Origin: an uncultured Erysipelotrichaceae bacterium
GTDB taxonomy: Bacteria > Bacillota_I > Bacilli_A > RF39 > UBA660
Length of the DNA: 37,837 bases
NCBI GenBank assembly: GCA_902801685.1
Contig: CADCIZ010000009.1
Location: forward strand, 1 to 37,837
Reading direction: 5' to 3'
Positions 17,582 to 24,533 of this stretch are shown piece after piece. The position numbers were made by a program, and so were the translations under genes. Each line of letters begins with the position of its first letter. The first letter of the stretch is position 1. Below the pieces are notes generated by a model that saw nothing but the letters and a program-made list of their open reading frames with translations, had not been told where the DNA came from and made no database searches.

Positions 17582-18594
17582 TCACTCATTTGAGATTAAA
17601 GATTTTGAGAGTACTATAATTGGACGAACCGCGAAGAAGTAGGCGTGCACACTGGTGATGTTGGCTCCACCTTCGTTGGTCACAACCCGCATATCGGACG
17701 TCGAATCATCATTCACATTCATTATCCAATAACTATAATTACTATTATATACCCAATTTGGTGTTGTATTTGTCGTTATATATTTCTTTGGTGTTGGATT
17801 TGGTTCATAATACTCATATCCTAAATTATTTGTCAATTCATCTATTATCAACAATCTTGATTCACTTGCTGCTGGAGCTTTATCTGCTTTCCAAGCATCT
17901 ACTACATATTTAACTTCACTTTGGGCATATGATGTTGTACAGCCTGAATCTGTATTATTTGATCCTGTTCCATATCCACAATTTACGCTTGAATAATATG
18001 CCATTCCTCCATAACCATTGTTATCATATGCTGTTTGATAACATCTTGAATCTGACGAATCACATACATACATATTTACATGGTTATTTGCTGTTCCTAC
18101 TCCACCATAAGTATTTACTTCTTGAACACTTAATGGTTCTGCTTTTAATAATGCTACTGTAGATTCTTTTGCTCCACTTGCCTTTATTACTCTATAATCT
18201 ACTCCATTATAAGTAATTTTATCACCTACATTATATGCTGTATATGTTGGTGATTTATCACTTCCATACGCATAATCTACTGTTCTTCCAGCAACTGTAC
18301 AACCAGTTAAATACACAGATGAATCATCATTTAATTGGGTAGTTGAACATTCTACTTTATTTCCACTATACTCAATTGTAAGTTGATCTACTGATGTTGG
18401 GAAAGTTCCTGTATCTAATAGATATCCAGCTATTGCTAGTTCAATTGAACGTCCATAAGCATCAATACTTCTCTTATCTGCTGCAATTCTTGCTTTTCTA
18501 ATTATATTCATCACTAACGGTGTAACGATTAAAGCAAGTATTGCCATAATAACTAAAACAGCTATAAGCTCAATAAGCGTGAAACCTTATACAT
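17582..18594 (-). pseudogene. Type IV pilin-like protein, frameshifted at the prepilin site, with a hypervariable-looking 3' end
   Basis: The reading frame encodes GFTLIELIAVLVIMAILALI, the canonical prepilin cleavage/methylation motif and hydrophobic helix. It is followed by about 300 residues rich in Tyr, Asn, Ser and Thr with paired cysteines, and it ends near VRPIIVLSKS, a phrase reminiscent of C-type-lectin/FGE-like folds. A TAA stop (18587-18589) sits directly before the Gly codon. Restoring one missing G after ATGTATAAG would give MYKGFTLIEL, so the signal-peptide end is frameshifted. Without it, translation could start only at the ATG at 18547, inside the helix and with no ribosome-binding site. 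The patch 17624-17704 has 46 of 81 bases G/C and 12 of 27 codons ending in C, unlike the AT-rich remainder. It may be a decayed gene, a silent cassette, or a sequencing error. Confidence 0.7.
17624..17704 (-). other. Candidate variable region (DGR-like) at the 3' end of the pilin-like gene
   Basis: This patch of 27 codons has 46 of 81 G/C bases, while the 60 bases upstream in the gene (17701-17760) have 15 of 60. None of the 18 codons just before it end in C; 12 of 27 within it do. It encodes a stretch running from STSDMRVV to AYFFAVR and then enters RPII. NNC-rich codons just before a (G/A)VRP motif are what adenine mutagenesis of AAC-rich template codons produces in diversity-generating retroelement targets. 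No reverse transcriptase or template repeat is present in the window, so this is an inference from composition and position. Confidence 0.45.
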
Positions 18595-18637
18595 AATAAC
18601 ACATTTCTAACGAATAATCTACTGTTTTGTCGTTAAA

Positions 18638-18663
18638 ATATTAATTTATGAAAAAATTAATAT
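18638..18663 (+). promoter_or_regulatory. Perfect inverted repeat before the HTH gene (operator candidate)
   Basis: ATATTAATTT (18638-18647) and AAATTAATAT (18654-18663) form a perfect 10-bp inverted repeat with a 6-bp spacer. It ends one base before the GGTGA ribosome-binding site of the tandem-HTH gene. It lies in the divergent region shared with the pilin-like gene, so it suits autoregulation by that protein. Confidence 0.5.
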
Positions 18664-18672
18664 GGTGAAATT

Positions 18673-19125
18673 ATGTTTAATAATAGATTAAAAGATTGTA
18701 GGGAGGATTTAGATTTAACTCAAAGTGAGTTAGGTTACATGTTTGGTGTATCTGATAGTGCGGTTAGAAGTTGGGAAAATGGTCATTATACTATTCCTTT
18801 ACCTAAACTTTGTAAGTTCTGTAGTATGTTTGATTATTCTATTGATTATGTAATGGGGATTATTAAGAGAAATATTAAATATGGCTCTTTTAGTATTGAT
18901 AAATTAGTTATTTGTAATAGATTAAAAAGTATTAGAAGAAGTTTAAAGTTATCACAACAGGAATTATCAAATAGGTGTAAGATTGCTCAAACTACTTATA
19001 GTGGATATGAGTGTGGTAAGTATTTAATTAATACTACTAATTTATATTCTTTATGTAAAACATTTGATATATCTATGGATTATCTAATGGGTAGAAAGAG
19101 TAGTCCTAAGATTGTTGAAAAATAA
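18673..19125 (+). CDS. Regulator with two tandem XRE-type HTH domains
   Basis: The 150-residue protein consists of two copies of a Cro/C1-type helix-turn-helix. Copy one is at about 5-60 (LTQSELGYMFGVSDSAVRSWE ... DYSIDYVMG) and copy two at about 82-141 (LSQQELSNRCKIAQTTYSGYE ... DISMDYLMG). Each ends with the (S/D)-DY(V/L)MG hallmark of small repressors. It presumably binds DNA as a compact unit, perhaps at the adjacent inverted repeat. GGTGA lies 4 nt upstream of the ATG. It is on the plus strand between the pilin-like gene and the DUF3791 gene, and ends at a shared terminator. Its target is unknown. Confidence 0.85.
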   Translation: MFNNRLKDCREDLDLTQSELGYMFGVSDSAVRSWENGHYTIPLPKLCKFCSMFDYSIDYVMGIIKRNIKYGSFSIDKLVICNRLKSIRRSLKLSQQELSNRCKIAQTTYSGYECGKYLINTTNLYSLCKTFDISMDYLMGRKSSPKIVEK

Positions 19126-19134
19126 ATACATGTA

Positions 19135-19169
19135 AAAAATCAATGAATTATTTTTGTTCATTGATTTTT
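19135..19169. terminator. Bidirectional terminator between the HTH and DUF3791 genes
   Basis: AAAAATCAATGAA (19135-19147) and TTCATTGATTTTT (19157-19169) form a perfect 13-bp stem with a 9-nt loop. The A and T runs at its feet serve both convergent genes. It overlaps the last codons of the minus-strand DUF3791 gene. Confidence 0.75.
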
Positions 19170-19375
19170 GCTTGTTTAATAAGATTATCTATATCTTCAT
19201 ATGCATTTTCTAATCGTTCTATATGATAAAATTCATATCCATCAAATACTCTTTCTACTAGATTATACTTTTGTAATTCTTCCATTACTTCTTTAGCATT
19301 TTTATTTTTATAATATGCATAATTTTCAATTAAGTATATAAAAAATTCCATTTCTTTACTCAATTCTTTACTCAT
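19148..19375 (-). CDS. DUF3791-like small protein
   Basis: The 75-residue acidic, helical protein resembles the DUF3791 family (FFIYLIENYAYYKNKNAKEV ... EDIDNLI pattern). Such proteins are commonly encoded next to DUF3990 genes, as here. The family match is by recall of the pattern, and the function is not established. It is the last gene of a three-gene minus-strand unit, 4 nt after the 91-residue gene. Its position suggests an antitoxin or accessory subunit. Confidence 0.6.
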   Translation of the reverse strand: MSKELSKEMEFFIYLIENYAYYKNKNAKEVMEELQKYNLVERVFDGYEFYHIERLENAYEDIDNLIKQAKINEQK

Positions 19376-19379
19376 ATAA

Positions 19380-19655
19380 TTAATTCTCCAATCTCATGAA
19401 ATTCACATTTCGTGGATTTCCTGTTACTCTTTCAACTACCCACATATTGAATATATCATTAGAACCTATATCCCACATAGCATTATTAATATCTGCACAT
19501 ATATGATATGTTTTTGAAGTTAAAAACTCTTTTGCTGCTTCCATTTCATCTAAATTGAAAGTACTCATTATTTTTTCAATAACTTCTTTATCATTAAGAA
19601 AAAGATATTCAGGCATAAATCTTTTCATTGGTCCTACATTCATACTAATATTCAA
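19380..19655 (-). CDS. Small unknown protein in the DUF3990 unit
   Basis: This is a 91-residue protein with no family I recognise. It has a helical middle (EVIEKIMSTFNLDEMEAAKEFL) and Trp-containing segments near the C-terminus. Its ATG overlaps the end of the DUF3990 gene by 11 nt, and its stop is 4 nt before the DUF3791 gene, so the three are co-translated. It is probably a partner of the DUF3990 protein. Confidence 0.65.
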   Translation of the reverse strand: MNISMNVGPMKRFMPEYLFLNDKEVIEKIMSTFNLDEMEAAKEFLTSKTYHICADINNAMWDIGSNDIFNMWVVERVTGNPRNVNFMRLEN

Positions 19656-20121
19656 CTCCTTTATATGATAGTTTTGAAATTGCCTTTTCTGTTTTAAATG
19701 TATATTGATCTTTCAATTTAAATGTTTTTAATTCTAAAATAGCAGTTGCTTTTGTTATCAAATTACGAGTATAAAGGTTTAATACTTGATAAGTTCCATC
19801 ATTCGCAATAGGACCAATTACAACATCATAATTATCATAATAGTCTTTATCTATTCTATTCTTTAAGACATAATTAAACCATTCCTCATCAGCAATTTCA
19901 AATTTCTTCATATTAAGTTTATTAAGCTCACTATCATCTATTTCATATATAGATACAATGGGTCTACCAATTTGTGTTGAATTTGCTTTTTTTATTGCCC
20001 AAGACTTTGCTTGATTTATATCTGGTGTTAAATAAAATCCTTGACCAAAATCTCTATTTTTTGCAGAATAATGTAAACTTGGTTCTTTTACCTCAACATT
20101 ACTTCCATGATACAATTTCAT
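19645..20121 (-). CDS. DUF3990-like protein (ADP-ribosyltransferase-like fold suspected)
   Basis: The product begins MKLYHGSNVEVKEPSL and contains RDFGQGFYLTPDINQAKSWA, the DUF3990 signature. YHGS and GFYLT recall the His and Tyr motifs of H-Y-E type ADP-ribosyltransferases. A catalytic role is inferred, not shown. The ATG at 20121 is favoured, with GTGGTG just upstream; an in-frame ATG at 20136 has no ribosome-binding site. It is the first gene of the unit with the 91-residue protein and the DUF3791 protein, an arrangement resembling a toxin-antitoxin operon. Confidence 0.7.
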   Translation of the reverse strand: MKLYHGSNVEVKEPSLHYSAKNRDFGQGFYLTPDINQAKSWAIKKANSTQIGRPIVSIYEIDDSELNKLNMKKFEIADEEWFNYVLKNRIDKDYYDNYDVVIGPIANDGTYQVLNLYTRNLITKATAILELKTFKLKDQYTFKTEKAISKLSYKGVEY

Positions 20122-20140
20122 ATACACCACTTCCATCTAT

Positions 20141-20169
20141 ATAATATCATTTTTTTATCATTAATGAAA
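20141..20169 (-). promoter_or_regulatory. Promoter of the DUF3990 unit
   Basis: On the minus strand there is TTTCAT (20164-20169), a 17-bp spacer and TATTAT (20141-20146), giving a very short leader before the ATG at 20121. It is divergent from gpsA. Confidence 0.45.
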
Positions 20170-20230
20170 CAGTTTTTATGGAAATAATCACTATTATATG
20201 TTACTATTATTTTAGAAAAGGAATGATGAA

Positions 20231-21196
20231 ATGAAAATAGGTATTATTGGAACAGGAGTATTTGGTATAGCTATTGCATCTATGCTTCATAAAAATGGTA
20301 ATGATATTACTATGTGGACTAAGTTTGAAGATGAACTTAATGATTTAAAGAAAAATATGGTAAGAAATAATTTAAATAATTATAGAATAGCTAATGATAT
20401 TAAATTTACAAATAATATAGAAGAAGTATGTATTGATAAAGATATTATTTATATTGCAGTACCTGCGGAGTTTGTGTCAGTTACATGTCAAAAGGCTATA
20501 CCTTACATAAATAAACAACATATATGTATTGCATCTAAGGGAATAGAGGAGAGTAGTTTAATGTTTTTACCAGATATAGTTAAACAATTGTTTAATACGA
20601 ATAGAGTAGGGGTAATATCTGGTCCTACGTTTGCAATAGATATAACTAATAATGCACCAATTGGACTATCTCTTGCTAGTTATAATCCCGAAACAAGTAA
20701 AATAATATATAAATCATTAGATAATAATTTTGTTAAAATTTTTATAACTAATGACGTTATCGGTACTTGTATTTGTGGAGCGGTTAAAAATATACTTGCA
20801 ATTGCGAGTGGTATTATAAATGGATTAGGATATCCTATATCAACCCAAGCCATGCTTATTACACAGTCTCTGCATGATGTTAAAGAACTTATTAATAAGT
20901 TAGGTGGTACAGGTTCTACTATTTTATCATTTGCAGGGTTTGGAGATATAATTTTAACTTGTACTAGTGAAAAAAGTAGAAACTATACACTTGGTAAAAT
21001 GATTGGAAGTAGGGTAGAGAATAGTAAAATTAATGAATATATAAATAATACTACTATTGAAGGTCTTACTGCCCTTAGAAGTTTTCATAATATAATTAAT
21101 GATAAAAATATTGATATTCCAATTATTAATTTAATATATGATATTGTATACAATAAAAAGAATCCAGATGAACTTACTGAATTCTTAACAAAATAA
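20231..21196 (+). CDS. gpsA: Glycerol-3-phosphate dehydrogenase [NAD(P)+]
   Basis: GpsA reduces dihydroxyacetone phosphate to sn-glycerol 3-phosphate, the backbone of phospholipids. The 321-residue protein has the N-terminal dinucleotide-binding motif GIIGTGVFGIAIA, the SGPTFAIDI segment (usually SGPSFA) and the catalytic-region CGAVKNILAIASGI. The usual length is about 330-340. It stands alone on the plus strand with AAAGGAATGATGAA before the ATG, and ends at a terminator shared with the convergent rpsR operon. Confidence 0.95.
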   Translation: MKIGIIGTGVFGIAIASMLHKNGNDITMWTKFEDELNDLKKNMVRNNLNNYRIANDIKFTNNIEEVCIDKDIIYIAVPAEFVSVTCQKAIPYINKQHICIASKGIEESSLMFLPDIVKQLFNTNRVGVISGPTFAIDITNNAPIGLSLASYNPETSKIIYKSLDNNFVKIFITNDVIGTCICGAVKNILAIASGIINGLGYPISTQAMLITQSLHDVKELINKLGGTGSTILSFAGFGDIILTCTSEKSRNYTLGKMIGSRVENSKINEYINNTTIEGLTALRSFHNIINDKNIDIPIINLIYDIVYNKKNPDELTEFLTK

Positions 21197-21217
21197 AAAG
21201 GTTATTGAACCCTTTTT
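21195..21217. terminator. Bidirectional terminator between gpsA and rpsR
   Basis: AAAAAGG (21195-21201) pairs with CCTTTTT (21211-21217) and is extended by TT/AA around a 4-nt loop with one bulged C. It lies between the convergent stop codons and has A and T runs on both sides. Confidence 0.65.
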
Positions 21218-21219
21218 TA

Positions 21220-21435
21220 TTATCTAACAAATCCAATTAATGCCATATGACGTGCATATTTTACTTGTCTAGCAACTTCTCTTTGATGTTTAGCGCATGT
21301 ACCTGTAACTCTTCTAGGTAAGATTTTATTTCTATCTGCACTAACATATCTTCTAATATCTTCAACATTTTTATAATCTAAATCATGTCCTGCACACATT
21401 TGACATACTTTTTTCTTTTTTCTATATTCAAACAT
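21220..21435 (-). CDS. rpsR: 30S ribosomal protein S18
   Basis: S18 pairs with S6 on the platform. The 71-residue protein has the conserved RKKKVCQMCAGH start, with cysteines that may bind zinc, and ILPRRVTGTCAKHQREVARQ. It is the last gene of the rpsF-ssb-rpsR operon, with AGGAGG upstream. Confidence 0.97.
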   Translation of the reverse strand: MFEYRKKKKVCQMCAGHDLDYKNVEDIRRYVSADRNKILPRRVTGTCAKHQREVARQVKYARHMALIGFVR

Positions 21436-21447
21436 ATTTTCCTCCTT

Positions 21448-21939
21448 TTAATCTAGGAAGTTTTCATCAATTGATACACTCTCACCAAAATCAGCAAATG
21501 GATCATTATTTGTAGGTGCTGGTGTTGGCGTCGTAGTTGAATCATTATTTGTAGTTTGAAAATCGTATGGAGTTGTTTGAGTTTGTGAATCTCCACTAGG
21601 AACAAAGCCTCCATCATTAGTTCCTTTTTTATCTACAAAATCAAAATTTTCAACATTTACATCTGTTGTATATCTCTTTGTGCCATCTTGAGCTGTGTAA
21701 CTTCCTGTTCTTATACTTCCGTCTATACAGATTTGATTTCCTTTATCAAAATATCTAGCAATTATCTCAGCTTGTTTACCCCAAGCAACGCAATTAATAA
21801 AATCAGTTTCTCTAGTGCCATCTTGGCGAGCAATTCTTCTATTAATTGCAACAGAAAATCTTGTATATCCCATATTAGATGGAGTATATCTTAACTCTGG
21901 TTTAGCAGTAATTCTGCCAAGTAAAACTACTTTATTCAT
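21448..21939 (-). CDS. ssb: Single-stranded DNA-binding protein
   Basis: SSB coats single-stranded DNA and recruits replication and repair proteins. The 163-residue chain has an N-terminal OB fold (MNKVVLLGRITAKPELRYTP ... FINCVAWGKQAE), a Thr/Asn/Pro-rich linker from about residue 110, and an acidic tip. The tip ends ENFLD here, not the usual DDDLPF, so the partner-binding peptide deviates. It lies between rpsF and rpsR as in Bacilli. Confidence 0.95.
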   Translation of the reverse strand: MNKVVLLGRITAKPELRYTPSNMGYTRFSVAINRRIARQDGTRETDFINCVAWGKQAEIIARYFDKGNQICIDGSIRTGSYTAQDGTKRYTTDVNVENFDFVDKKGTNDGGFVPSGDSQTQTTPYDFQTTNNDSTTTPTPAPTNNDPFADFGESVSIDENFLD

Positions 21940-21949
21940 ATTACCTCTC

Positions 21950-22252
21950 TTATTTATCTTTTCTAATTACTAAATGTCTTATTACATCTGAATTAATTAA
22001 AGCAAGTCTATCAAATTCTTTTACTGCTTTATCATCTTTAGCATCTAAATTAATAACATAGTAATATCCACTCTTATAAGTATCATTACCTTTCTTAATT
22101 TCATAAGCTAATGTCCTTTGTCCCCAAGCATCAACATTAGTTACCTTCGCACCATTCTTTTCTAAAGTCTTTTGAAAATTAGATGCTACTTTCTTAATAT
22201 CTTCTTCACTAATTGTTGGCTTAACGATAAACATAATCTCATAATTTCTCAT
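21950..22252 (-). CDS. rpsF: 30S ribosomal protein S6
   Basis: S6 binds S18 on the platform; the complex often represses its own mRNA. The 100-residue protein begins MRNYEIMFIVKPTISEED and includes WGQRTLAYEIKKGNDTYKSG. It heads the operon rpsF-ssb-rpsR, and its ribosome-binding site is enclosed in the leader hairpin described next. Confidence 0.97.
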   Translation of the reverse strand: MRNYEIMFIVKPTISEEDIKKVASNFQKTLEKNGAKVTNVDAWGQRTLAYEIKKGNDTYKSGYYYVINLDAKDDKAVKEFDRLALINSDVIRHLVIRKDK

Positions 22253-22261
22253 TATCTACAC

Positions 22262-22311
22262 CTCCTTATGGTCATCTGGCCCAAACAGGGCAAGGAGTAA
22301 ATTAATACTCG
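22262..22311 (-). promoter_or_regulatory. rpsF leader hairpin sequestering the ribosome-binding site
   Basis: On the minus-strand RNA, CUCCUU (22297-22292) can pair with the ribosome-binding AAGGAG (22267-22262). It encloses an inner stem GCCC/GGGC (22291-22288 with 22282-22279) and a purine-rich internal loop. A leader bound by the S6:S18 complex is known upstream of rpsF in many bacteria, and this arrangement matches that idea. I did not verify the conserved CCG motif of that family. Confidence 0.6.
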
Positions 22312-22317
22312 TTAAAG

Positions 22318-22346
22318 ATTATAACAGAATATTTTCGGTTTGTAAA
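22318..22346 (-). promoter_or_regulatory. Promoter of rpsF-ssb-rpsR
   Basis: On the minus strand there is TTTACA (22341-22346), a 17-bp spacer and TATAAT (22318-22323), with TG before the -10 (extended -10). It places the start near 22311 and a leader of about 60 nt, which is the hairpin described above. Confidence 0.75.
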
Positions 22347-22416
22347 CTAATTTTTTTAAGTTTTAATACTATCTTATTATTTCTGAATTTAAGGAATTAT
22401 CATCTTCACCAAAAGG

Positions 22417-22602
22417 TCACATTACTGAATCACGCTTTTCTTTGTTATTTTCTATAATACTTGCCTTACATATTTCATATACTTGATTATACTTTTGTGC
22501 ATATAATTCTACATTTTCTGAAAAATTTAATAATTCTTCTTTTGGTTGCATCAAAAAATACGTTTGTGTCATTTGTGTTGCTAAAAAATCAATATTTTCC
22601 AT
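22417..22602 (-). CDS. Small unknown protein, 61 residues, with an in-frame extension past TGA
   Basis: The gene starts MENIDFLATQMTQTYF and is preceded by AAAGGAG 9 nt before the ATG, so it is likely translated. It is helical and has no family I recognise. It ends at TGA (22417-22419), but the same frame continues for 15 sense codons (PFGEDDNSLNSEIIR) to a TAG at 22369-22371. If TGA were TGG the protein would be 77 residues with a WPFG segment. It follows ung by 44 nt and probably belongs to the same transcript. Confidence 0.7.
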   Translation of the reverse strand: MENIDFLATQMTQTYFLMQPKEELLNFSENVELYAQKYNQVYEICKASIIENNKEKRDSVM

Positions 22603-22646
22603 TTCGTATTATTCTCCTTTCATTATTATAAAGTAATATTTATAAT

Positions 22647-23312
22647 TCACCAATTTATTTCTTTTACACCAAACTCTTTTAAATACTTATTGCATTTGCT
22701 AAATGGTTTAGTTCCAAAAAAGCCACGAGATGCAGAAAGTGGAGAAGGGTGCGCACTTTCAATAATTTTGTGGATTGGATTAGTTATAAGAACTTTCTTA
22801 CTTCTAGCAAAATTTCCCCACAAAATAAATACTATAGGTTTATCTCTATCATTTAAATATCTAATAATATTATCTGTAAATATTTCCCAGCCTTTATTCT
22901 TATGAGATAAAGGTTTATCCGCCTCAACAGTCATAATAGAATTTAAAAGCAATACTCCTTCTTTAGCCCAATCTGTTAGGTCAGTAGAAGTTCTACTAAT
23001 ACCTAAATCACTTTTTAGTTCTTTAAAAATATTTAATAGTGAAGGAGGCATTTTAACCCCATTATGTACTGAAAAACTAAGTCCATGAGCTTCACCTAAT
23101 CCGTGATATGGATCCTGTCCTAGAATAACCACCTTAACATTATCATAGTCTGTAAATCTTAAAGCATCAAATATATTTTCATATGGTGGAAATATAGTTT
23201 TATTTTTATATTCATTTTTAACAAATATGCCTAACTTTTTAAAATATTCTTTTTGCATTTCATCTTTTAAAACTATATCCCATTTTTTATTAATTACACT
23301 TGTATTTCTCAT
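22647..23312 (-). CDS. ung: Uracil-DNA glycosylase (family 1)
   Basis: UNG removes uracil from DNA to start base-excision repair. The 221-residue enzyme has the water-activating motif GQDPYHG (Asp67) and the DNA-intercalating HPSPLSASRGFF motif, both intact. The length matches the family. Its start overlaps the end of lgt by 23 nt, so the two share a transcript. Confidence 0.96.
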   Translation of the reverse strand: MRNTSVINKKWDIVLKDEMQKEYFKKLGIFVKNEYKNKTIFPPYENIFDALRFTDYDNVKVVILGQDPYHGLGEAHGLSFSVHNGVKMPPSLLNIFKELKSDLGISRTSTDLTDWAKEGVLLLNSIMTVEADKPLSHKNKGWEIFTDNIIRYLNDRDKPIVFILWGNFARSKKVLITNPIHKIIESAHPSPLSASRGFFGTKPFSKCNKYLKEFGVKEINW

Positions 23313-24072
23313 TTTTACATCTCCAATTATATATTAATATTGTTATACCTATTAGTATCATTAATATTGATACAACTTGCGCAATTTTAATATTAAATAA
23401 CATCAAACTATCTTGACGCATTCCTTCTACTAAACATCTTTCACTACCATACATTATTAAATAAATTGATGTATATAGACCTTTTTTGTCTATTTTTAGT
23501 AGGGTAAATATTAATAATACAATAAATATTATAAAACACCATATTGATTCATAAAGAAAAGTAGGGTGATAATACTGATTATTTATATACATACCATCTA
23601 TTATAAAATTAGGTATATGTAATGACTTAAGATGTGTATATGTAGTTATAGGTCCATATGCTTCCTGATTAAAAAAGTTTCCCCACCTACCTATTGCTTG
23701 TCCAAGAGGTAGCGCTAAAACTATTATATCAGTTAATTTTATTATACTAAGTTTTTTCTTTTTACAAAAATATATTAAATATATTAATCCAACAATTATG
23801 CCACCATGAATTGCAAGACCACCTTCCCATATTTTTAAAATATCAATAGGGTATTCCATATAATAATCTAAATTAAATATTACATAATATAATCTCGCAC
23901 CAATTATAGCAATTATTACTAAATTAAATAACAAGTCACTTATTTGTTTTTTGCTTAGACTTATTTTATTTCTGTTTTTATAAATTATTAACGAGCCTAA
24001 AGAAAAAGCTACTAAAAGAAAAAAAGAATACCACTTTATCTCAAATCCACCTAATTTAAGCATAGTACTCAT
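23290..24072 (-). CDS. lgt: Prolipoprotein diacylglyceryl transferase
   Basis: Lgt attaches diacylglycerol to the lipobox cysteine of prolipoproteins at the membrane. The 260-residue protein has about seven membrane segments, the conserved GGLAIHGGIIVG, and the signature GRWGNFFNQEAYG. A probable substrate in this window is YidC, which carries a lipobox. lgt overlaps the preceding YvlD-like gene by four bases (ATGA). Confidence 0.95.
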   Translation of the reverse strand: MSTMLKLGGFEIKWYSFFLLVAFSLGSLIIYKNRNKISLSKKQISDLLFNLVIIAIIGARLYYVIFNLDYYMEYPIDILKIWEGGLAIHGGIIVGLIYLIYFCKKKKLSIIKLTDIIVLALPLGQAIGRWGNFFNQEAYGPITTYTHLKSLHIPNFIIDGMYINNQYYHPTFLYESIWCFIIFIVLLIFTLLKIDKKGLYTSIYLIMYGSERCLVEGMRQDSLMLFNIKIAQVVSILMILIGITILIYNWRCKNEKYKCN

Positions 24073-24473
24073 TTATGTACTTCCTTTAATAATTTGTCTA
24101 CAAATAAATGATCAATAACGGCATTTAAAATCGAGATAAATATTGAGGCAAAAAATAAAGAAAATATTCCTTTTATTTGAAAATGAGATTGTAAAATTAA
24201 ATCAGTTAATTTTAATATAATTATATTTATAATAGGATAGAACAAACCAAATGATATTGCAGTTAGAGGCAAAGTAATCCAAAAAAGTAAAGGTTTTACT
24301 GTTTTATTAAATGCCCAAATAATTATTACTGCAATAAATCCCCAAATATAATAATGACTTTTATCTACAATAATTGTATTTTTAAATATTAATGAGGTTA
24401 TAATTAATACTAAAGTATATCCTATAAAGTGGCACAATAAATCTAATACATTTGAAACAAAATTTTTATTCAT
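24069..24473 (-). CDS. YvlD-like membrane protein (phage-holin 4_2 family)
   Basis: This is a 134-residue protein with four hydrophobic segments. The central NKTVKPLLFWITLPLTAISF matches the pattern of the YvlD/holin 4_2 family (N-x-x-x-(K/R)P-x-L-x-x-(L/I)-T-(L/F)-P). These proteins are not true phage holins; their role is linked to envelope stress in some Bacilli but is not well defined. It is the first gene before lgt and ung. Confidence 0.75.
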   Translation of the reverse strand: MNKNFVSNVLDLLCHFIGYTLVLIITSLIFKNTIIVDKSHYYIWGFIAVIIIWAFNKTVKPLLFWITLPLTAISFGLFYPIINIIILKLTDLILQSHFQIKGIFSLFFASIFISILNAVIDHLFVDKLLKEVHK

Positions 24474-24496
24474 ATCATCTCTCCCAAACTAACAAT

Positions 24497-24525
24497 ATTT
24501 TATCAATTTTTTTTACTATTGTAAA
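24497..24525 (-). promoter_or_regulatory. Promoter of the yvlD-lgt-ung unit
   Basis: On the minus strand there is TTTACA (24520-24525), a 17-bp spacer and TAAAAT (24497-24502), just after the uvrB stop. No strong terminator is seen after uvrB, so part of the expression may come from read-through. Confidence 0.45.
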
Positions 24526-24533
24526 TGATATAA

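Noticed and set aside
17929-18162. Plus-strand reading frame opposite the pilin-like gene
   Set aside because: It is a low-complexity shadow rich in Leu, His and Tyr with no ribosome-binding site.
22417-22419. Mycoplasma-type code with TGA as tryptophan
   Set aside because: All clear genes write tryptophan as TGG and are unbroken under the standard code, and TGA ends mnmG, ung, the yvlD-like gene and agrA in overlaps that make sense.
24069-24473. Phage holin or prophage remnant
   Set aside because: The membrane protein fits the YvlD family and lies in a housekeeping unit with lgt and ung; no other phage gene is near.
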